Assembly: GCF_001968825.1 (NCBI RefSeq)
Contig: NZ_MIEU01000012.1
Span: forward strand, 186,001 to 250,000
Direction of reading: 5' to 3'
Length of the DNA: 64,000 nt
DNA from: Tersicoccus sp. Bi-70
GTDB taxonomy: Bacteria; Actinomycetota; Actinomycetes; Actinomycetales; Micrococcaceae
The translations under genes and the position numbers were made by a program. Below, piece by piece: positions 1-9,941 of this stretch (within the stretch, counting starts at the first letter, position 1; each line of letters starts with the position of its first letter). The notes beneath the pieces were generated by a model, which was not told the origin of the DNA, searched no databases, and saw nothing but the letters and a program-made list of their open reading frames with translations.

Positions 1-1925
1 GGCAGACGGATCTGCTTGGCCCGGACCTGACCGGTGTTGAGCAGATTGCCGTTGGGGCCGAGCGAGCACCGCATGGAGGTGACGAGCTCCTCGCGGATGG
101 CGTCCAGCGGCGGGTTGGTCACCTGTGCGAAGGACTGCACGAAGTAGTCGAAGAGCAGCCGGGGGCGCTGCGAGAGCACCGCGATGGGCGTGTCCGAGCC
201 CATCGCTCCGATCGGCTCGGCGCCGGTGCGCGCCATCGGGGCGAGCAGGATGCGCAGCTCCTCCTCGGTGTACCCGAAGGTGCGCTGCCGCTTGGTGATG
301 GACGCCCGGGTGTGCGTGACGTGCTCGCGCTCGGGCAGGTCCTCGAGGCTGAGCAGGTTCTCCTTGACCCAGGCCGCCCACGGGTTCGAGGCGGCGACGG
401 AGGCCTTGACCTCCTCGTCCTCGATCATCCGGCCGGTCTCGGTGTCGACGAGGAACATCTTGCCCGGGGCCACGCGGCCCTTGCGGACCACCTTCGCCGG
501 GTCGATGTTCAGCACGCCCACCTCGGACGCGAAGACGACGAGCCCGTCGTCGGTGACCCAGTACCGGCCCGGGCGCAGCCCGTTGCGGTCCAGCGTGGCG
601 CCGACCTTGACGCCGTCGGTGAAGGAGACGGCCGCGGGCCCGTCCCACGGCTCCATGAGCATCGAGTGGTACTCGTAGAACGCCCGGCGGTCCGGGTCCA
701 TGGTGGTGTGGTTCTCCCACGCCTCCGGGATCATCATCATGATCGCGTGCTCGATCGGCCGGCCCGAGAGCATGAGCAGCTCGGCGACCTCGTCGAACGA
801 CGCCGAGTCCGAGGCGCCGGGCGTGCAGATCGGGTAGAGCCGCTCCGGGCTGTCGCCGAGCAGGGGGTTGCTCAGCTGCGACTGCCGGGCCCGCATCCAG
901 TTCCGGTTGCCCTTGACCGTGTTGATCTCACCGTTGTGCGCGATGGTGCGGAACGGCTGGGCCAGCGGCCAGGACGGGAACGTGTTGGTCGAGAACCGGG
1001 AGTGCACGATGCCCAGCCGCGTGGTGAACCGCGGGTCGGACAGGTCCGGGTAGAAGGGCTCCAGCTGCGCGGTGGTCAGCATCCCCTTGTAGACCAGCGT
1101 GCGGGAGGACAGGGACGGGAAGTACACCCCGAACTTGTTCTGCGCGCGCTTGCGCAGCCGGAAGGCCCGCGCCTCCAGGGTGTTCTGGTCCACGGCCGCG
1201 GTGTCCCCGGCGGACTCCTCGGTGGTGAGGAACAGCTGCCGGAAGAACGGCATGGTCTGCCGCGCCATCGAGCCGACGAGGTCGGCCACGACGGGCACGT
1301 CGCGCCAGCCGAGGATGGTCAGCCGCTCCTCCTCGGCGAGGGCCTCGAGGCCCTCGACGGCGGTCTGCCGGTCCTTCTCCTCCGCGGGCAGGAACGCGGT
1401 GCCGACGACGTACTGGTTGCGCTCGGGCAGGTCGAAGTCGACGACGGCGCGCAGGAACTCGTCGGGGATCTGGGTGAGCAGGCCGGCGCCGTCGCCGGTG
1501 CCCTCGTCGGCGCCCACGGCGCCACGGTGCTCGAGGTTGCGCAGGGCGGTCAGGGCGGCGTCGACGATGTCGTGGCCGGGTTCGCGGCGCAGCGTGGCGA
1601 TGACCGCCAGGCCGCACGCGTCCTTCTCGTTCTCGGGGTCGTAGAGGCCCTGCTTGCCGGGGGCGGCGGAGAACTCCTGGAACGGGTGCGCGACACCGGA
1701 CGCCTGCGCGTCGGTGCTCTCGGCGTCCTGCTGGTCCGCCTGCGCGGCGTCCGACCCGTCGGCGGCGTCGGCGGCGTCCCGGATCCCGGCACGCTCGATC
1801 GCGGCGTCCTCGACGACGTCGTGGTTCCCGGCTGCTGTCTCTCCGGCTGCTGTCTCTCCGGCTGCTGTCTGTTCGGCTGCGCCGGGAGTGTTCTCGGGCA
1901 GCGTTGACGGATGCTGATCAGTCAT
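1..1925 (-). CDS. gltB: Glutamate synthase (NADPH) large subunit, N-terminal part (runs off left edge)
   Basis: About 641 codons of the large subunit of glutamate synthase are present. The enzyme transfers the glutamine amide to 2-oxoglutarate in the cytosol. The class II amidotransferase domain starts at EKDACGLAV with the nucleophile Cys104, which becomes the N-terminal residue after propeptide cleavage. The NGEINT oxyanion motif follows ([13 protein letters not shown]). The FMN and Fe-S domains lie outside the window. The ATG at 1925 is preceded by GGAAGGAC at about 7 nt. The 103-residue segment before Cys104 is much longer than the roughly 40-residue propeptide of enterobacterial GltB. 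It is Ala/Asp/Glu-rich and includes a 5-residue tandem repeat. The gene follows lgt on the same strand with a 196-bp gap that shows no terminator. Confidence 0.96.
   Translation of the reverse strand, partial: MTDQHPSTLPENTPGAAEQTAAGETAAGETAAGNHDVVEDAAIERAGIRDAADAADGSDAAQADQQDAESTDAQASGVAHPFQEFSAAPGKQGLYDPENEKDACGLAVIATLRREPGHDIVDAALTALRNLEHRGAVGADEGTGDGAGLLTQIPDEFLRAVVDFDLPERNQYVVGTAFLPAEEKDRQTAVEGLEALAEEERLTILGWRDVPVVADLVGSMARQTMPFFRQLFLTTEESAGDTAAVDQNTLEARAFRLRKRAQNKFGVYFPSLSSRTLVYKGMLTTAQLEPFYPDLSDPRFTTRLGIVHSRFSTNTFPSWPLAQPFRTIAHNGEINTVKGNRNWMRARQSQLSNPLLGDSPERLYPICTPGASDSASFDEVAELLMLSGRPIEHAIMMMIPEAWENHTTMDPDRRAFYEYHSMLMEPWDGPAAVSFTDGVKVGATLDRNGLRPGRYWVTDDGLVVFASEVGVLNIDPAKVVRKGRVAPGKMFLVDTETGRMIEDEEVKASVAASNPWAAWVKENLLSLEDLPEREHVTHTRASITKRQRTFGYTEEELRILLAPMARTGAEPIGAMGSDTPIAVLSQRPRLLFDYFVQSFAQVTNPPLDAIREELVTSMRCSLGPNGNLLNTGQVRAKQIRL
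1831..1875. repeat. 15-bp in-frame tandem repeat in the GltB propeptide
   Basis: Two exact copies of gctgctgtctctccg (1831-1845, 1846-1860) and a third copy with two changes (1861-1875). On the coding strand they give a five-residue Ala-Gly-Glu-Thr-Ala repeat in the segment removed during GltB maturation. A multiple-of-three unit keeps the frame, so copy number could vary without damage to the enzyme. Confidence 0.85.
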
Positions 1926-2121
1926 GGCCTGTCCTTCCCAGGATGGTGCGAAAGGGGACGACACTGGCCCCGGAGCGCATCGAGTGCGCGAGGTGGACGG
2001 CGCGGTTGGCCCCGGTGTCCTCCGGGTCCTGGTGGCGTCACCGCTGTCGGAGACCGGGGGTGGCCCGGGACCGCGGACGTGGGCTGGTGCGCCACCGCCC
2101 TCGCAGAGAAACGGCGCCTCG

Positions 2122-3201
2122 TCAGGAACGGCGTCGTTCGTCGACCGCCGCAGGCTTCTCGCGTTCCGTGGCACCGAGCGTAGCACGGTGATCGGCGCCG
2201 TCAGCACCGCTCGGGACGGTCGATGCGTCCGGAGTGCGGTCGCTATTGTCCACATCCTGGACACTCGCGTCGTCGTCCGAGGACGCGTCGGTGAGCTCGC
2301 CGTCCGGGTGACCGGCGGGGGTGACGAGCGCCTGGTCCGGAGCCGGGTGCTGCCGCTGGCGGACGCCGAGGTGGACGAACATGGCGAGGGCGACGAGGAA
2401 GACGAGGATCGACGTCCACACGTTGAGCCGGACGCCGAGGATGAGCTCCGCGTCGTCGATGCGCAGGGCCTCGATCCACACGCGGCCGAGCGTGTAGATC
2501 ACCGCGTACAGCCAGAACACGCGGCCACCGCGCAGGCGGAACCGGCGGTCCGCCCAGATCAGCACCGCCACCCCGGCGAGGTTCCACAGCAGTTCGTAGA
2601 GGAACGTCGGGTGGAAGAGCGTGCCGGGCGGATACTGCGCGGGGAACGTGGGACTGGACGGGTCGATCTGCAGGCCCCACGGCAGGGTGGTGGGCCCGCC
2701 GAACAGCTCCTGGTTGAACCAGTTGCCGAGGCGGCCGATGGCCTGGGCGAGCAGCAGACCGGGGGCGGCCGCGTCGGCGAACACGAGGATCCGCGCGCCG
2801 GCGCGACGGGCGCCGATCCAGGCGCCGATGAAGCCGAGCAGCACGGCGCCCCAGATGCCGAGGCCTCCCCGCCAGACCTGCGGGATCAGGGAGAGGTCAC
2901 CCGTGCCGTCGAACCCGGGACCGAAGTAGGCGTCCGGGGAGGAGAACACGTGGTAGAGCCGGCCGCCGATGATGCCGGCGGGGATCGCCCAGACGGCGAT
3001 CGACCACAGCGAGTCGTCGTCCCCGCCGCGGGCCGCCCAGCGGCGCCGCGTCAGGATCAGGGCCACGACGATGCCGGCGAGGATGCACAGCGCGTAGGCC
3101 TTCACGCTGAAGGGGCCGAGGGTGAACCCGGACCAGCCGGGGCTGGGGATGCTGGCCGTCAGGGTCGCGGGCAGGCCCGCGACCGTGTCGAGGAGGTTCA
3201 C
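2122..3201 (-). CDS. lgt: Prolipoprotein diacylglyceryl transferase
   Basis: Membrane enzyme that moves diacylglycerol from phosphatidylglycerol to the lipobox cysteine of prolipoproteins. The Lgt signature [13 protein letters not shown] lies at residues 156-168, and the conserved GGRLYHV stretch is at 79-85. Seven or so hydrophobic segments are visible between residues 30 and 285. The protein is 359 aa. Its last 70 or so residues are an acidic, Ser/Asp-rich cytosolic tail absent from short Lgt proteins. The start is a GTG at 3201 that overlaps the trpA stop (GTGA), so translation is probably coupled. A lipoprotein that would be a substrate is encoded at 54719. Downstream comes gltB. Confidence 0.96.
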   Translation of the reverse strand: MNLLDTVAGLPATLTASIPSPGWSGFTLGPFSVKAYALCILAGIVVALILTRRRWAARGGDDDSLWSIAVWAIPAGIIGGRLYHVFSSPDAYFGPGFDGTGDLSLIPQVWRGGLGIWGAVLLGFIGAWIGARRAGARILVFADAAAPGLLLAQAIGRLGNWFNQELFGGPTTLPWGLQIDPSSPTFPAQYPPGTLFHPTFLYELLWNLAGVAVLIWADRRFRLRGGRVFWLYAVIYTLGRVWIEALRIDDAELILGVRLNVWTSILVFLVALAMFVHLGVRQRQHPAPDQALVTPAGHPDGELTDASSDDDASVQDVDNSDRTPDASTVPSGADGADHRATLGATEREKPAAVDERRRS

Positions 3202-4052
3202 GCGCCGGTCCCCCTGCCGGCGCCGTCGGCCCGGCTCGTCCCGCTCCGCAGCGCGGCGGCGAGGTCACCGACGGCGCTCGGACCACCGTCGCGCAGGGCG
3301 GCGACGAGGGCACTGCCGACGATGACGCCGTCGGCGTAGGCACCGATCTCGCGGACCTGCTCGGGGGTGGAGACGCCCAGGCCGACGCAGACGCGCTCGG
3401 CGCCCGCGTCACGGGAGCCGGCGACGACGGCCTCGGCGGCGTCGCTCACGGCGGAGCGGGCACCGGTGACGCCCATGATCGAGACGCCGTAGACGAAGCC
3501 GCGGCTGGCCTGCGCGACCATCGCGAGCCGCTCGGCGCTGGAGGACGGGGCCGCGAGGAACACGCGGTCCAGTCCGTACCGGTCCGAGGCCGCGAACCAC
3601 TCGTCCGCCTCGTCCGGGGTGAGGTCCGGTGTGATCAGGCCGGCGCCCCCGGCCTCGGCGAGCCGGCGGGCGAACTCGTCGACGCCCATCCGCTTGACCA
3701 GGTTCCAGTAGGTCATCACGAGCACGGCGACGCCGGTGCGCTCGGTGACGGCACGGACGACGTCGAAGACGCTGGCCACGCGGAAGCCGTTCGCCAGGGC
3801 CTCGGTGGTCGCGGCCTGGATCACGGGTCCGTCCATCACCGGGTCGGAGTACGGGACGCCGATCTCGATGATGTCGGCGCCGTTCTCGGCCAGCGCCACG
3901 GCGGCCTCGATGCTGCCGGCCACGTCCGGGTACCCGGCGGGCAGGTACCCGATCAGTGCGGTGCGGCCCTGTTCGCGGGCGGCGTCGATCGCGGCGGCCG
4001 CCTTCGACGTGGAGGAGGGGGCGGTCCCGGTCTCGGTGACGTGCGTGCTCAC
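3198..4052 (-). CDS. trpA: Tryptophan synthase alpha subunit
   Basis: Cleaves indole-3-glycerol phosphate to indole and glyceraldehyde 3-phosphate and passes indole to TrpB in the alpha2-beta2 complex. 284 aa. The TIM-barrel catalytic acids are in place: Glu63 in [11 protein letters not shown] and Asp74 in MDGP. The phosphate-binding [11 protein letters not shown] and DGVIVGSA segments are near the C-terminus. I chose the GTG at 4052 because it overlaps the trpB stop as GTGA, like most junctions in this operon. An open frame continues upstream inside trpB but shows no homology. The TGA overlaps the lgt start. Confidence 0.97.
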   Translation of the reverse strand: MSTHVTETGTAPSSTSKAAAAIDAAREQGRTALIGYLPAGYPDVAGSIEAAVALAENGADIIEIGVPYSDPVMDGPVIQAATTEALANGFRVASVFDVVRAVTERTGVAVLVMTYWNLVKRMGVDEFARRLAEAGGAGLITPDLTPDEADEWFAASDRYGLDRVFLAAPSSSAERLAMVAQASRGFVYGVSIMGVTGARSAVSDAAEAVVAGSRDAGAERVCVGLGVSTPEQVREIGAYADGVIVGSALVAALRDGGPSAVGDLAAALRSGTSRADGAGRGTGA

Positions 4053-5386
4053 AGCTGTTCCCCTTCCTCGGCGATCTCCTGCTCCGCGCTGTCCGCGTCC
4101 AGCAGGTCGAACCACTCGGCGGCGGTCGCGACGTCCTTGTCGCCCCGGCCCGAGAGGGAGACGACGATGACCTTCTCGCGCGCGGCGGCCTCGTCCTCGG
4201 CGGCCCAGCGCTGCCCGACCTTGACGGTGCCGGCGAGGGCGTGCGCCGACTCGATCGCCGGGATGATGCCCTCGGTGCGGCACAGCAGCCGGAACGCGTC
4301 CATCGCCTCGGCGTCGGTGATCGGCTCGTACGTGACGCGGCCGATGTCGTGCAGGTAGGAGTGCTCCGGACCCACGCCCGGGTAGTCCAGGCCCGCGGAG
4401 ATCGAGTGGGACTCGACGGTCTGGCCGTCCTCGTCCTGCATCAGGTAGGTGTTGGCGCCGTGCAGCACGCCGGGCCGGCCCAGCGTGATGGTCGCGGCGT
4501 GCCGGCCGGTCTCGACGCCGTCGCCACCGGCCTCGAAACCGTACAGCTGGACCGACGCGTCGTCGAGGAAAGCGTGGAAGATGCCGATGGCGTTCGAGCC
4601 GCCGCCGATGCAGGCGGTCACGGCGTCGGGCAGCCGGCCGGTCTGCTCCAGGATCTGCTCGCGGGCCTCGTCGCCGATCACCTCGTGGAAGTACCGGACG
4701 AGGGAGGGGAACGGGTGGGCGCCCGCGGCCGTGCCGAGCAAATAGTGCGTCGTGTCGACGTTGGCGACCCAGTCCCGCAGCGCCTCGTTGATGGCGTCCT
4801 TGAGGGTCTGCGAACCGTTGGTGACGGGGATGACGGTCGCGCCGAGCAGCTCCATCCGGGCGACGTTGAGCGCCTGGCGGCGGGTGTCCTCCGCGCCCAT
4901 GTAGACGACGCACTCCATGCCCATCAGGGCGGCCGCGGTGGCGCTGGCGACGCCGTGCTGGCCGGCGCCGGTCTCGGCGATCAGCCGGGTCTTGCCCATC
5001 CGGGCGGCGAGCAGCGCCTGGCCGAGGACGTTGTTGATCTTGTGGCTGCCCGTGTGGTTCAGGTCCTCGCGCTTGAGGAAGACCCGCGCGCCGACATGGG
5101 CGGAGAACCGCTTCGCCTCGGTCAGCAGCGACGGCCGGCCCGAGTAGTTGCGGTTCAGATCCTTCACCTGGGCGATGAAGTCCGGGTCCGTCTTGGCCTT
5201 CTCGAACGTGTCGGTCAGCTCGTCGAGGGCGGCGATCAGCGACTCGGGCATCCAGCGTCCGCCGTAGTCCCCGAAGTAGGGCCCGGGCGCGTGGCGCAGG
5301 CCGCCGGCCAGGAAGTCGTCGGCGGCCGAGCGGGGCTCGTCCGTGGCGGGGGTGGGGGCTGGGGTCTGGGTCACGGGCTCACTCAT
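4049..5386 (-). CDS. trpB: Tryptophan synthase beta subunit
   Basis: PLP enzyme that condenses indole with L-serine to tryptophan. 445 aa, slightly longer than the usual 400 because of a roughly 30-residue Pro/Thr-rich N-terminus. The PLP lysine is Lys116 in HTGSHKINN, and the EDLNHTG and GAGQHG segments are present. The glycine-rich phosphate cup is GGGSNAIG. The ATG at 5386 overlaps the trpC stop (ATGA), and the trpB stop overlaps the trpA GTG. The conserved family length and motifs leave no alternative. Confidence 0.98.
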   Translation of the reverse strand: MSEPVTQTPAPTPATDEPRSAADDFLAGGLRHAPGPYFGDYGGRWMPESLIAALDELTDTFEKAKTDPDFIAQVKDLNRNYSGRPSLLTEAKRFSAHVGARVFLKREDLNHTGSHKINNVLGQALLAARMGKTRLIAETGAGQHGVASATAAALMGMECVVYMGAEDTRRQALNVARMELLGATVIPVTNGSQTLKDAINEALRDWVANVDTTHYLLGTAAGAHPFPSLVRYFHEVIGDEAREQILEQTGRLPDAVTACIGGGSNAIGIFHAFLDDASVQLYGFEAGGDGVETGRHAATITLGRPGVLHGANTYLMQDEDGQTVESHSISAGLDYPGVGPEHSYLHDIGRVTYEPITDAEAMDAFRLLCRTEGIIPAIESAHALAGTVKVGQRWAAEDEAAAREKVIVVSLSGRGDKDVATAAEWFDLLDADSAEQEIAEEGEQL

Positions 5387-6273
5387 CGTGTCGGCTCGGT
5401 GTCGGTCGGATCGGTGTACGTCGGCGCGGGTGCATGGGATCCGCGTTCGCGCTGCGCGGCGGTTCCGGCGGCGGCGAACCGGCGGACCGTCTGGGCCGGG
5501 TCGGCTCCCTCGCCGAGGCTGCTGCGCACGAGCGCCTCGCCGACGAGGACGGCGTCGGCCCCGGCGGCCGCGTAGCCGGCGACGTCGTCGGCATCCACGA
5601 CGCCGGACTCGGCCACCGCGACGACGTCGCTCGGGATCATCCCGGCCAGCGGGGTGAAGACGCCGGGATCCACGTCGAGGGTCTTCAGGTTCCGGGTGTT
5701 GACGCCGACGATGCGGGCGCCGGCGTCGAGGGCGCGCTCCAGCTCGTCCGCGGTGTGGGACTCCACGAGTGCGTTCATGCCGAGCTCGTGCGTGAGCGCC
5801 AGGAAGTCGATCAGGGTCGGCTGGTCCAGGGCGGCCACGATCAGCAGGACGAGGTCGGCGCCGTGGGCCCGCGCCTCGTGGATCTGGTAGGCGTCGACCG
5901 TGAAGTCCTTGCGCAGCACCGGGATGGAGACGGCGGAGCGGACGGCGTCCAGATCGGCCAGCGACCCGCGGAACCGGCGCTGTTCGGTGAGCACGCTGAT
6001 GGCGGCTGCTCCCCCGGCCTCGTAGGCGGCGGCCAGTGACGCGGGATCGGCGATCGCGGCCAGGTCCCCCTTCGAGGGGCTCGCCCGCTTGACCTCGGTG
6101 ATCAGCCGGAGCCGGCGGTCGGCACCGACCACGCCGCCTCCGAGCGCGGCGAACGCGTCCCGCGCGGGCAGCACACCGGTCGCGGCCCGGGCGACCTCGG
6201 CGTCACCGATCTCCCGGCGGCGGACCTCCAGGTCCTCCCGGACGCCGGCGACGATGTCGTCGAGGACGCTCAC
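5383..6273 (-). CDS. trpC: Indole-3-glycerol-phosphate synthase
   Basis: Converts carboxyphenylamino-deoxyribulose phosphate to indole-3-glycerol phosphate. This is a stand-alone TrpC of 296 aa, not fused to TrpF. Key barrel residues are visible: Glu60 and Lys62 in [13 protein letters not shown], the catalytic lysine in PVLRKDF, GVNTRNL, and the AESG motif. The GTG at 6273 overlaps the stop of the small membrane protein gene (GTGA). No trpD, trpG or trpF gene occurs in this window, so those steps are encoded elsewhere. Confidence 0.97.
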   Translation of the reverse strand: MSVLDDIVAGVREDLEVRRREIGDAEVARAATGVLPARDAFAALGGGVVGADRRLRLITEVKRASPSKGDLAAIADPASLAAAYEAGGAAAISVLTEQRRFRGSLADLDAVRSAVSIPVLRKDFTVDAYQIHEARAHGADLVLLIVAALDQPTLIDFLALTHELGMNALVESHTADELERALDAGARIVGVNTRNLKTLDVDPGVFTPLAGMIPSDVVAVAESGVVDADDVAGYAAAGADAVLVGEALVRSSLGEGADPAQTVRRFAAAGTAAQRERGSHAPAPTYTDPTDTEPTR

Positions 6274-6563
6274 GCGTGGTGGCTCTTGATCTTGTCGCCT
6301 CCCACGCCGTAGCCAGCGCGGCGGAGGAACCAGCCCGCGAACAGACCGGCGACGATGATCACGACGCCGACGACGAAGAAGGGGACGTTGGCGAAGACGA
6401 AGGCCAGGCACGCCACGACGACACCGAGGGCCATGACACCGACGCACGTCCACGCGGCGGGGCTGTTGCCGTGACCGACGGGAAGCAGGTCGACCTTGCG
6501 GTCGGGGGTGTTGGCGGCGTCGCCGCCCTGCTCGTGGTGACCCTGCTGCGTTCCGGTGCTCAT
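6270..6563 (-). CDS. HGxxPAAW family small membrane protein in trp cluster
   Basis: A 97-aa protein with the diagnostic [11 protein letters not shown] motif (residues 29-39). Two adjacent hydrophobic segments follow, roughly residues 42-60 and 62-80, and a basic end (RRAGYG...KIKSHHA). The ATG at 6563 is preceded by GAGAGG at a usable distance. An in-frame ATG upstream at 6626 has no ribosome site and would add 21 atypical residues. Relatives are known in actinobacterial trp clusters, but their biochemical role is not established. Its GTGA overlap with trpC suggests strict co-translation. Inner-membrane location is inferred from the hydrophobic segments. Confidence 0.9.
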   Translation of the reverse strand: MSTGTQQGHHEQGGDAANTPDRKVDLLPVGHGNSPAAWTCVGVMALGVVVACLAFVFANVPFFVVGVVIIVAGLFAGWFLRRAGYGVGGDKIKSHHA

Positions 6564-6699
6564 CGGCGGTGTCCTCTCGTGTGGCTGCTCGGCTGCGGTG
6601 TGTCGCGTCCGGTGCGTCGGGTCCATTCTGCCACTGGACCCCTGCTGCCCCGGTGTCGGCGCCCGTCCGTGACCCGACTCACAGCGGGCCGCGCGGGTG

Positions 6700-7524
6700 T
6701 CAGTCGGTCGGGTCCTGGCCGCGGGTCAGCCGGTCCCAGCTGTCGATGTCGTCCACCGGTGCGGTCGACGGGCTTCCGGTCGGTGCGCCTTCGGGTGTCG
6801 ACGTCGTCGTTCCGGTGGCTCCGGTCGCCGTCGTGGTTCCGGTCGGTGTCGGGGTTCCGGTCGGCTTCCCGGTCCGCGGCGTCGCGTCCTGCGGGATGGT
6901 CTCCGGCGCCGGCGCGTCCCGATCCCGGTCGGCGGCGTCACCGGCCGGGGCCTCCCCGGTCGTGGCGTCGGCCGTCGTGACGGCGGCCGCACCGGCCGCG
7001 GGTGTCTCGAAGCGGCGGGCGGAGTCCCAGCGGCGGCCGGCGATCAGGACGAGGACGCCGCACGCGGCCAGCAGGAGGGCGACGACGACGGCGGCGCCCA
7101 CCCAGCCGGTCGCGCTCGCGACGATGTTGCCGCCGGTCACACCGGACTGGGTGGCGATCTCCCCGTTCGCCGCGGCTGCCGGGTCCGCGAGGAGGGAGAC
7201 GGCCGCGACGGCGGAGCCGAGGCCTGCGAGGACGATGAGGATCGCGACGATCACGCGGGCGACCCGTCCGGCGATGCTGAGGGCGAGCGCGCCCGCCAGC
7301 GCCACGAGGGCGAGCGCGGTGACCGAGCGGGCGGCGTCGGACCCGTTGACCGCGGCCTCGATGCTGCGCACGGTGCCCGAGGTGAGGGTCGCGTGCACCC
7401 ACGTCTGCGTGGTGGTCAGGAAGACGGCGCCGGCGGCGACCACGGTGATCAGGACGGTCCGCGCCCGGGTCAGGCGCGGACCGGTCCGCCGGGGACGACG
7501 CGTGGCGGCGTTCGTGGCGGTCAT
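6700..7524 (-). CDS. Trp biosynthesis-associated membrane protein
   Basis: A 274-aa membrane protein with about four hydrophobic segments (near residues 22-42, 68-86, 88-112 and 138-160). A long Thr/Pro/Ala-rich cytosolic tail follows and ends in DSWDRLTRGQDPTD. That terminal WD-x-L-x-RG-x-DPT signature and the position between trpE and trpC match the actinobacterial trp-operon-associated family (TIGR02234 type). Function is unknown. A part in precursor transport or channelling is only a guess from location. The ATG at 7524 overlaps the trpE stop (ATGA). A 136-bp gap separates it from the next gene, with no clear terminator. Confidence 0.9.
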   Translation of the reverse strand: MTATNAATRRPRRTGPRLTRARTVLITVVAAGAVFLTTTQTWVHATLTSGTVRSIEAAVNGSDAARSVTALALVALAGALALSIAGRVARVIVAILIVLAGLGSAVAAVSLLADPAAAANGEIATQSGVTGGNIVASATGWVGAAVVVALLLAACGVLVLIAGRRWDSARRFETPAAGAAAVTTADATTGEAPAGDAADRDRDAPAPETIPQDATPRTGKPTGTPTPTGTTTATGATGTTTSTPEGAPTGSPSTAPVDDIDSWDRLTRGQDPTD

Positions 7525-9272
7525 CGGCTCGTTCCGTCCCCCGCGGCATGCACGTCCGCGGTGGCGATCTCCGTCGCGTCGGCCTCCGCGTCGTCCGGTG
7601 TTCCGTCGGCCGCGTCGAAACGGGCCGCCATCCGGTGGTCCGCCCGGTGCCGCCCGGCGTGGTGGCCGCCCGGGCCACCGTCGAGCCGTTCCCGCGCGTC
7701 CAGCCAGGCGTGGTCCACCTCGCGCAGTCGGGAGGCGAGCAGCACGGCGCGCATCGGGGCGGCCGCCTTGTTGACGGACTCGGCGGCCTCCGTCGCCGGG
7801 TCCGAGTCGGCGACGATGCCGCCACCGGACTGGACCCAGGCCTTCCCGTCACGCAGCAGGGCGGTGCGGATGGTGATGGCCATGTCCATGTCGCCGGCGA
7901 AGTCGAGGTAGCCCGCGACGCCGCCGTAGGCGCCGCGCCGGTGGGGTTCGAGTTCGTCGAGCAGGCGCATCGCCCGGGGCTTCGGGGCACCGGAGAGGGT
8001 TCCCGCGGGGAACGTCGCTGCCAGCACGTCGTACGCGGAGGCGCCCGGCCGCAGCCGGCCCATCACCGTGGAGACGAGGTGCATGATGTGGCTGAACCGT
8101 TCGATCTGCATGAACTGGGTGACGTCCACGGTGCCGGGCACGCACACCTTCGAGATGTCGTTGCGCGAGAGGTCGACGAGCATGAGGTGCTCGGAGCGCT
8201 CCTTCTCGTCGGCCAGCAGCTCCTCGGCGAGCGCGTGGTCCTCCTCGGCGGTGGCGCCCCGGGGCCGGGAGCCGGCGATCGGGTGGGTGATCACCGTGTC
8301 GCCCTCGACCTTGACCAGGGACTCCGGCGACGACCCGACGATCGAGTAGTCCTTCCCGTCCGCGTCCTGCAAACGGAACAGGTACATGTACGGGCTCGGG
8401 TTGGTGCGGCGCAGCACCCGGTAGACGTCCAGCGGGGACGCGGCGCAGTCCGCCTCGAACCGGCGGGAGATGACGACCTGGAACACCTCGCCGTCGACGA
8501 TGGCGCGCTTGCCGTGCTCGATCGCGGCGAGGTACTGCTGCTCGGCCCAGGACTCGCGGACGGGGCCGGCGGCCGACACCGTGACGTCCACGTCGTCGGT
8601 CCCGTCCGGCCCCGGCTCCATGACGCGCACCGGATCCACGGGGTGGGGCTCGGCGAGGGTGCGGAGCATGGCGTGGACGCGGTCGACGGCGTCGTGCCAG
8701 GCCTCGTCGACCCGCTCGCCGGTGTTGTCGACGTTGATCGCGTTGGCGATCACCCAGACGGTGCCCTCCTTGTTGTCGTGCACGACCAGGTCGGAGACCA
8801 GGCCCATGGCGAGCTCGGGCAGCTGCAGGTCGTCCTCGGGCGGGCTGGTCAGCTTCTCCCAGTGCCGCACGGACTCCCAGCCGATGAAGCCGACCATGCC
8901 GCTGGTGAGCGGGGGCAGCCCGTCGAACCGGTCCGTGCGCAGCGCGTCGACCGTGTCGCGCAGGGCGACGACGGGGTCCCCGTCGGTCGGGACTCCGAGC
9001 GGCGGGGTGCCCATCCAGTGCGCCTGCCCGTCCTTCGTCGTCAGGGTGGCGCGGGCGTTGACGCCGATGAAGGAGTAGCGCGACCACAGGCCGCCGACGG
9101 CGGCGGACTCGAGCAGGAAGGTGCCCGGCCGCTCCCCCGCGAGCCGCTGGTAGAGGCTCACCGGGGTGACCCCGTCGGCGATCACGCGGACGCGGACCGG
9201 GATCACCCGCCGGTGCGCGGCGAGTTCACGGAACTCCTCGAGGGTGGGGCTGACGACGCCGAACGCGGCCAT
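7521..9272 (-). CDS. trpE: Anthranilate synthase component I
   Basis: Forms anthranilate from chorismate using ammonia supplied by a glutaminase partner (TrpG, not in this window). 583 aa. The feedback-sensing LLES motif is at residues 53-56, so tryptophan inhibition is expected. The chorismate-binding domain carries PIAGSRPRG, DLSRNDI, FPAGTLSGAPK and VQSGGGIV. The last 55 or so residues are a His/Asp/Ala-rich tail without family similarity. The ATG at 9272 has AAGGAC about 12 nt upstream. A GC-rich hairpin lies in the 78-bp gap to hisI. I saw no Trp-rich leader peptide there. Confidence 0.97.
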   Translation of the reverse strand: MAAFGVVSPTLEEFRELAAHRRVIPVRVRVIADGVTPVSLYQRLAGERPGTFLLESAAVGGLWSRYSFIGVNARATLTTKDGQAHWMGTPPLGVPTDGDPVVALRDTVDALRTDRFDGLPPLTSGMVGFIGWESVRHWEKLTSPPEDDLQLPELAMGLVSDLVVHDNKEGTVWVIANAINVDNTGERVDEAWHDAVDRVHAMLRTLAEPHPVDPVRVMEPGPDGTDDVDVTVSAAGPVRESWAEQQYLAAIEHGKRAIVDGEVFQVVISRRFEADCAASPLDVYRVLRRTNPSPYMYLFRLQDADGKDYSIVGSSPESLVKVEGDTVITHPIAGSRPRGATAEEDHALAEELLADEKERSEHLMLVDLSRNDISKVCVPGTVDVTQFMQIERFSHIMHLVSTVMGRLRPGASAYDVLAATFPAGTLSGAPKPRAMRLLDELEPHRRGAYGGVAGYLDFAGDMDMAITIRTALLRDGKAWVQSGGGIVADSDPATEAAESVNKAAAPMRAVLLASRLREVDHAWLDARERLDGGPGGHHAGRHRADHRMAARFDAADGTPDDAEADATEIATADVHAAGDGTSR

Positions 9273-9317
9273 GAGGCTGACGGGTCCTTCCTTCGGGCGG
9301 GAACGATCGTGCGGGCG

Positions 9318-9335
9318 GGTCCCGGTGCCGGGACC
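9318..9335 (-). other. Hairpin in the hisI-trpE gap
   Basis: Perfect 8-bp arms (GGTCCCGG / CCGGGACC) around a 2-nt centre, in the 78-bp spacer between hisI and trpE. It has no trailing T run. It could be a weak attenuator or an RNA processing/stability element. There is no leader ORF with clustered TGG codons, so a classical trp attenuator is not supported. Confidence 0.35.
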
Positions 9336-9350
9336 GCTGGTGGGCTGCCG

Positions 9351-9776
9351 CTACCGCGAGCCGGTGACGGCGGCGAGGTCGCGGCCGTCGAAGCAGGTGT
9401 GCGTGCCGGTGTGGCAGGCGGCGCCGACCTGGTCGACGGTCACGAGCAGGGCGTCGCCGTCGCAGTCCAGGGCCACGGACTTGACCCACTGGACGTGACC
9501 GGACGTGTCGCCCTTGCGCCAGTACTCCTGCCGGGAGCGGGACCAGTAGGTGACCCGGCCGCTGGTGAGGGTGCGACGCAGGGCCTCGTCGTCCATCCAG
9601 CCCACCATCAGCACCTCGCGGGTGTCGTGCTGCTGCACCACGGCGGCGACCAGCCCGGCGGCGTCGCGCTTGAGGCGCTCGGCGACGGTCGGGTCGAGGG
9701 CGGGGTGCTGGCCGGAGCCGTTGTCGGCAGCGCCGTTCTCGGGCACGCGGAAGGGATCAGCGGTGGTGGAGTCCAT
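9351..9776 (-). CDS. hisI: Phosphoribosyl-AMP cyclohydrolase
   Basis: Third step of histidine synthesis, a Zn/Mg-dependent opening of the purine ring of PR-AMP. 141 aa, the size of a monofunctional HisI; the HisE activity is a separate gene at 32085. Metal-ligand cysteines are visible at Cys105 (LDCDGD), Cys121 and Cys128 (CHTGTHTC), with the [17 protein letters not shown] block before them. TAGACT lies 9 nt before the ATG (9786-9791), a leaderless-type arrangement. It heads the trp operon. Its usual partner hisF is 20.6 kb away. Confidence 0.97.
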   Translation of the reverse strand: MDSTTADPFRVPENGAADNGSGQHPALDPTVAERLKRDAAGLVAAVVQQHDTREVLMVGWMDDEALRRTLTSGRVTYWSRSRQEYWRKGDTSGHVQWVKSVALDCDGDALLVTVDQVGAACHTGTHTCFDGRDLAAVTGSR

Positions 9777-9785
9777 GGCCGTCCC

Positions 9786-9791
9786 AGTCTA
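9786..9791 (-). promoter_or_regulatory. -10 box (TAGACT) of hisI/trp operon, leaderless type
   Basis: TAGACT ends 9 nt before the hisI ATG. Same arrangement as at least ten other genes in the window. No convincing -35 is visible. Confidence 0.5.
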
Positions 9792-9941
9792 CGGCGCACG
9801 GGTCGAGCCGCCGGGACGGGTCCTCTCCCGTCCTGGTCGGTGAAGCACACCTCGACCCGTCGACAGTGGGGCCACCAAACCACACGACCCCTGCCGGCGG
9901 TCACGATTCCCCGTCGGGCGAAGGACGACGACACTGAGCAC

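Noticed and set aside
312-1907. Long plus-strand open frame opposite gltB
   Set aside because: Arg/Val/Gly-rich translation without family motifs. It is the mirror of a high-GC coding strand; gltB on the minus strand has clear homology.
9273-9350. Trp attenuator with leader peptide before trpE
   Set aside because: A hairpin exists (9318-9335), but no short ORF with clustered TGG codons and no alternative hairpin with a T run.
7548-9941. Open frame of several hundred codons running into the SDR gene from upstream
   Set aside because: Opposite to trpE and hisI. Only the part from 9942 has a real protein fold; the rest is a no-stop artefact of GC-rich sequence.
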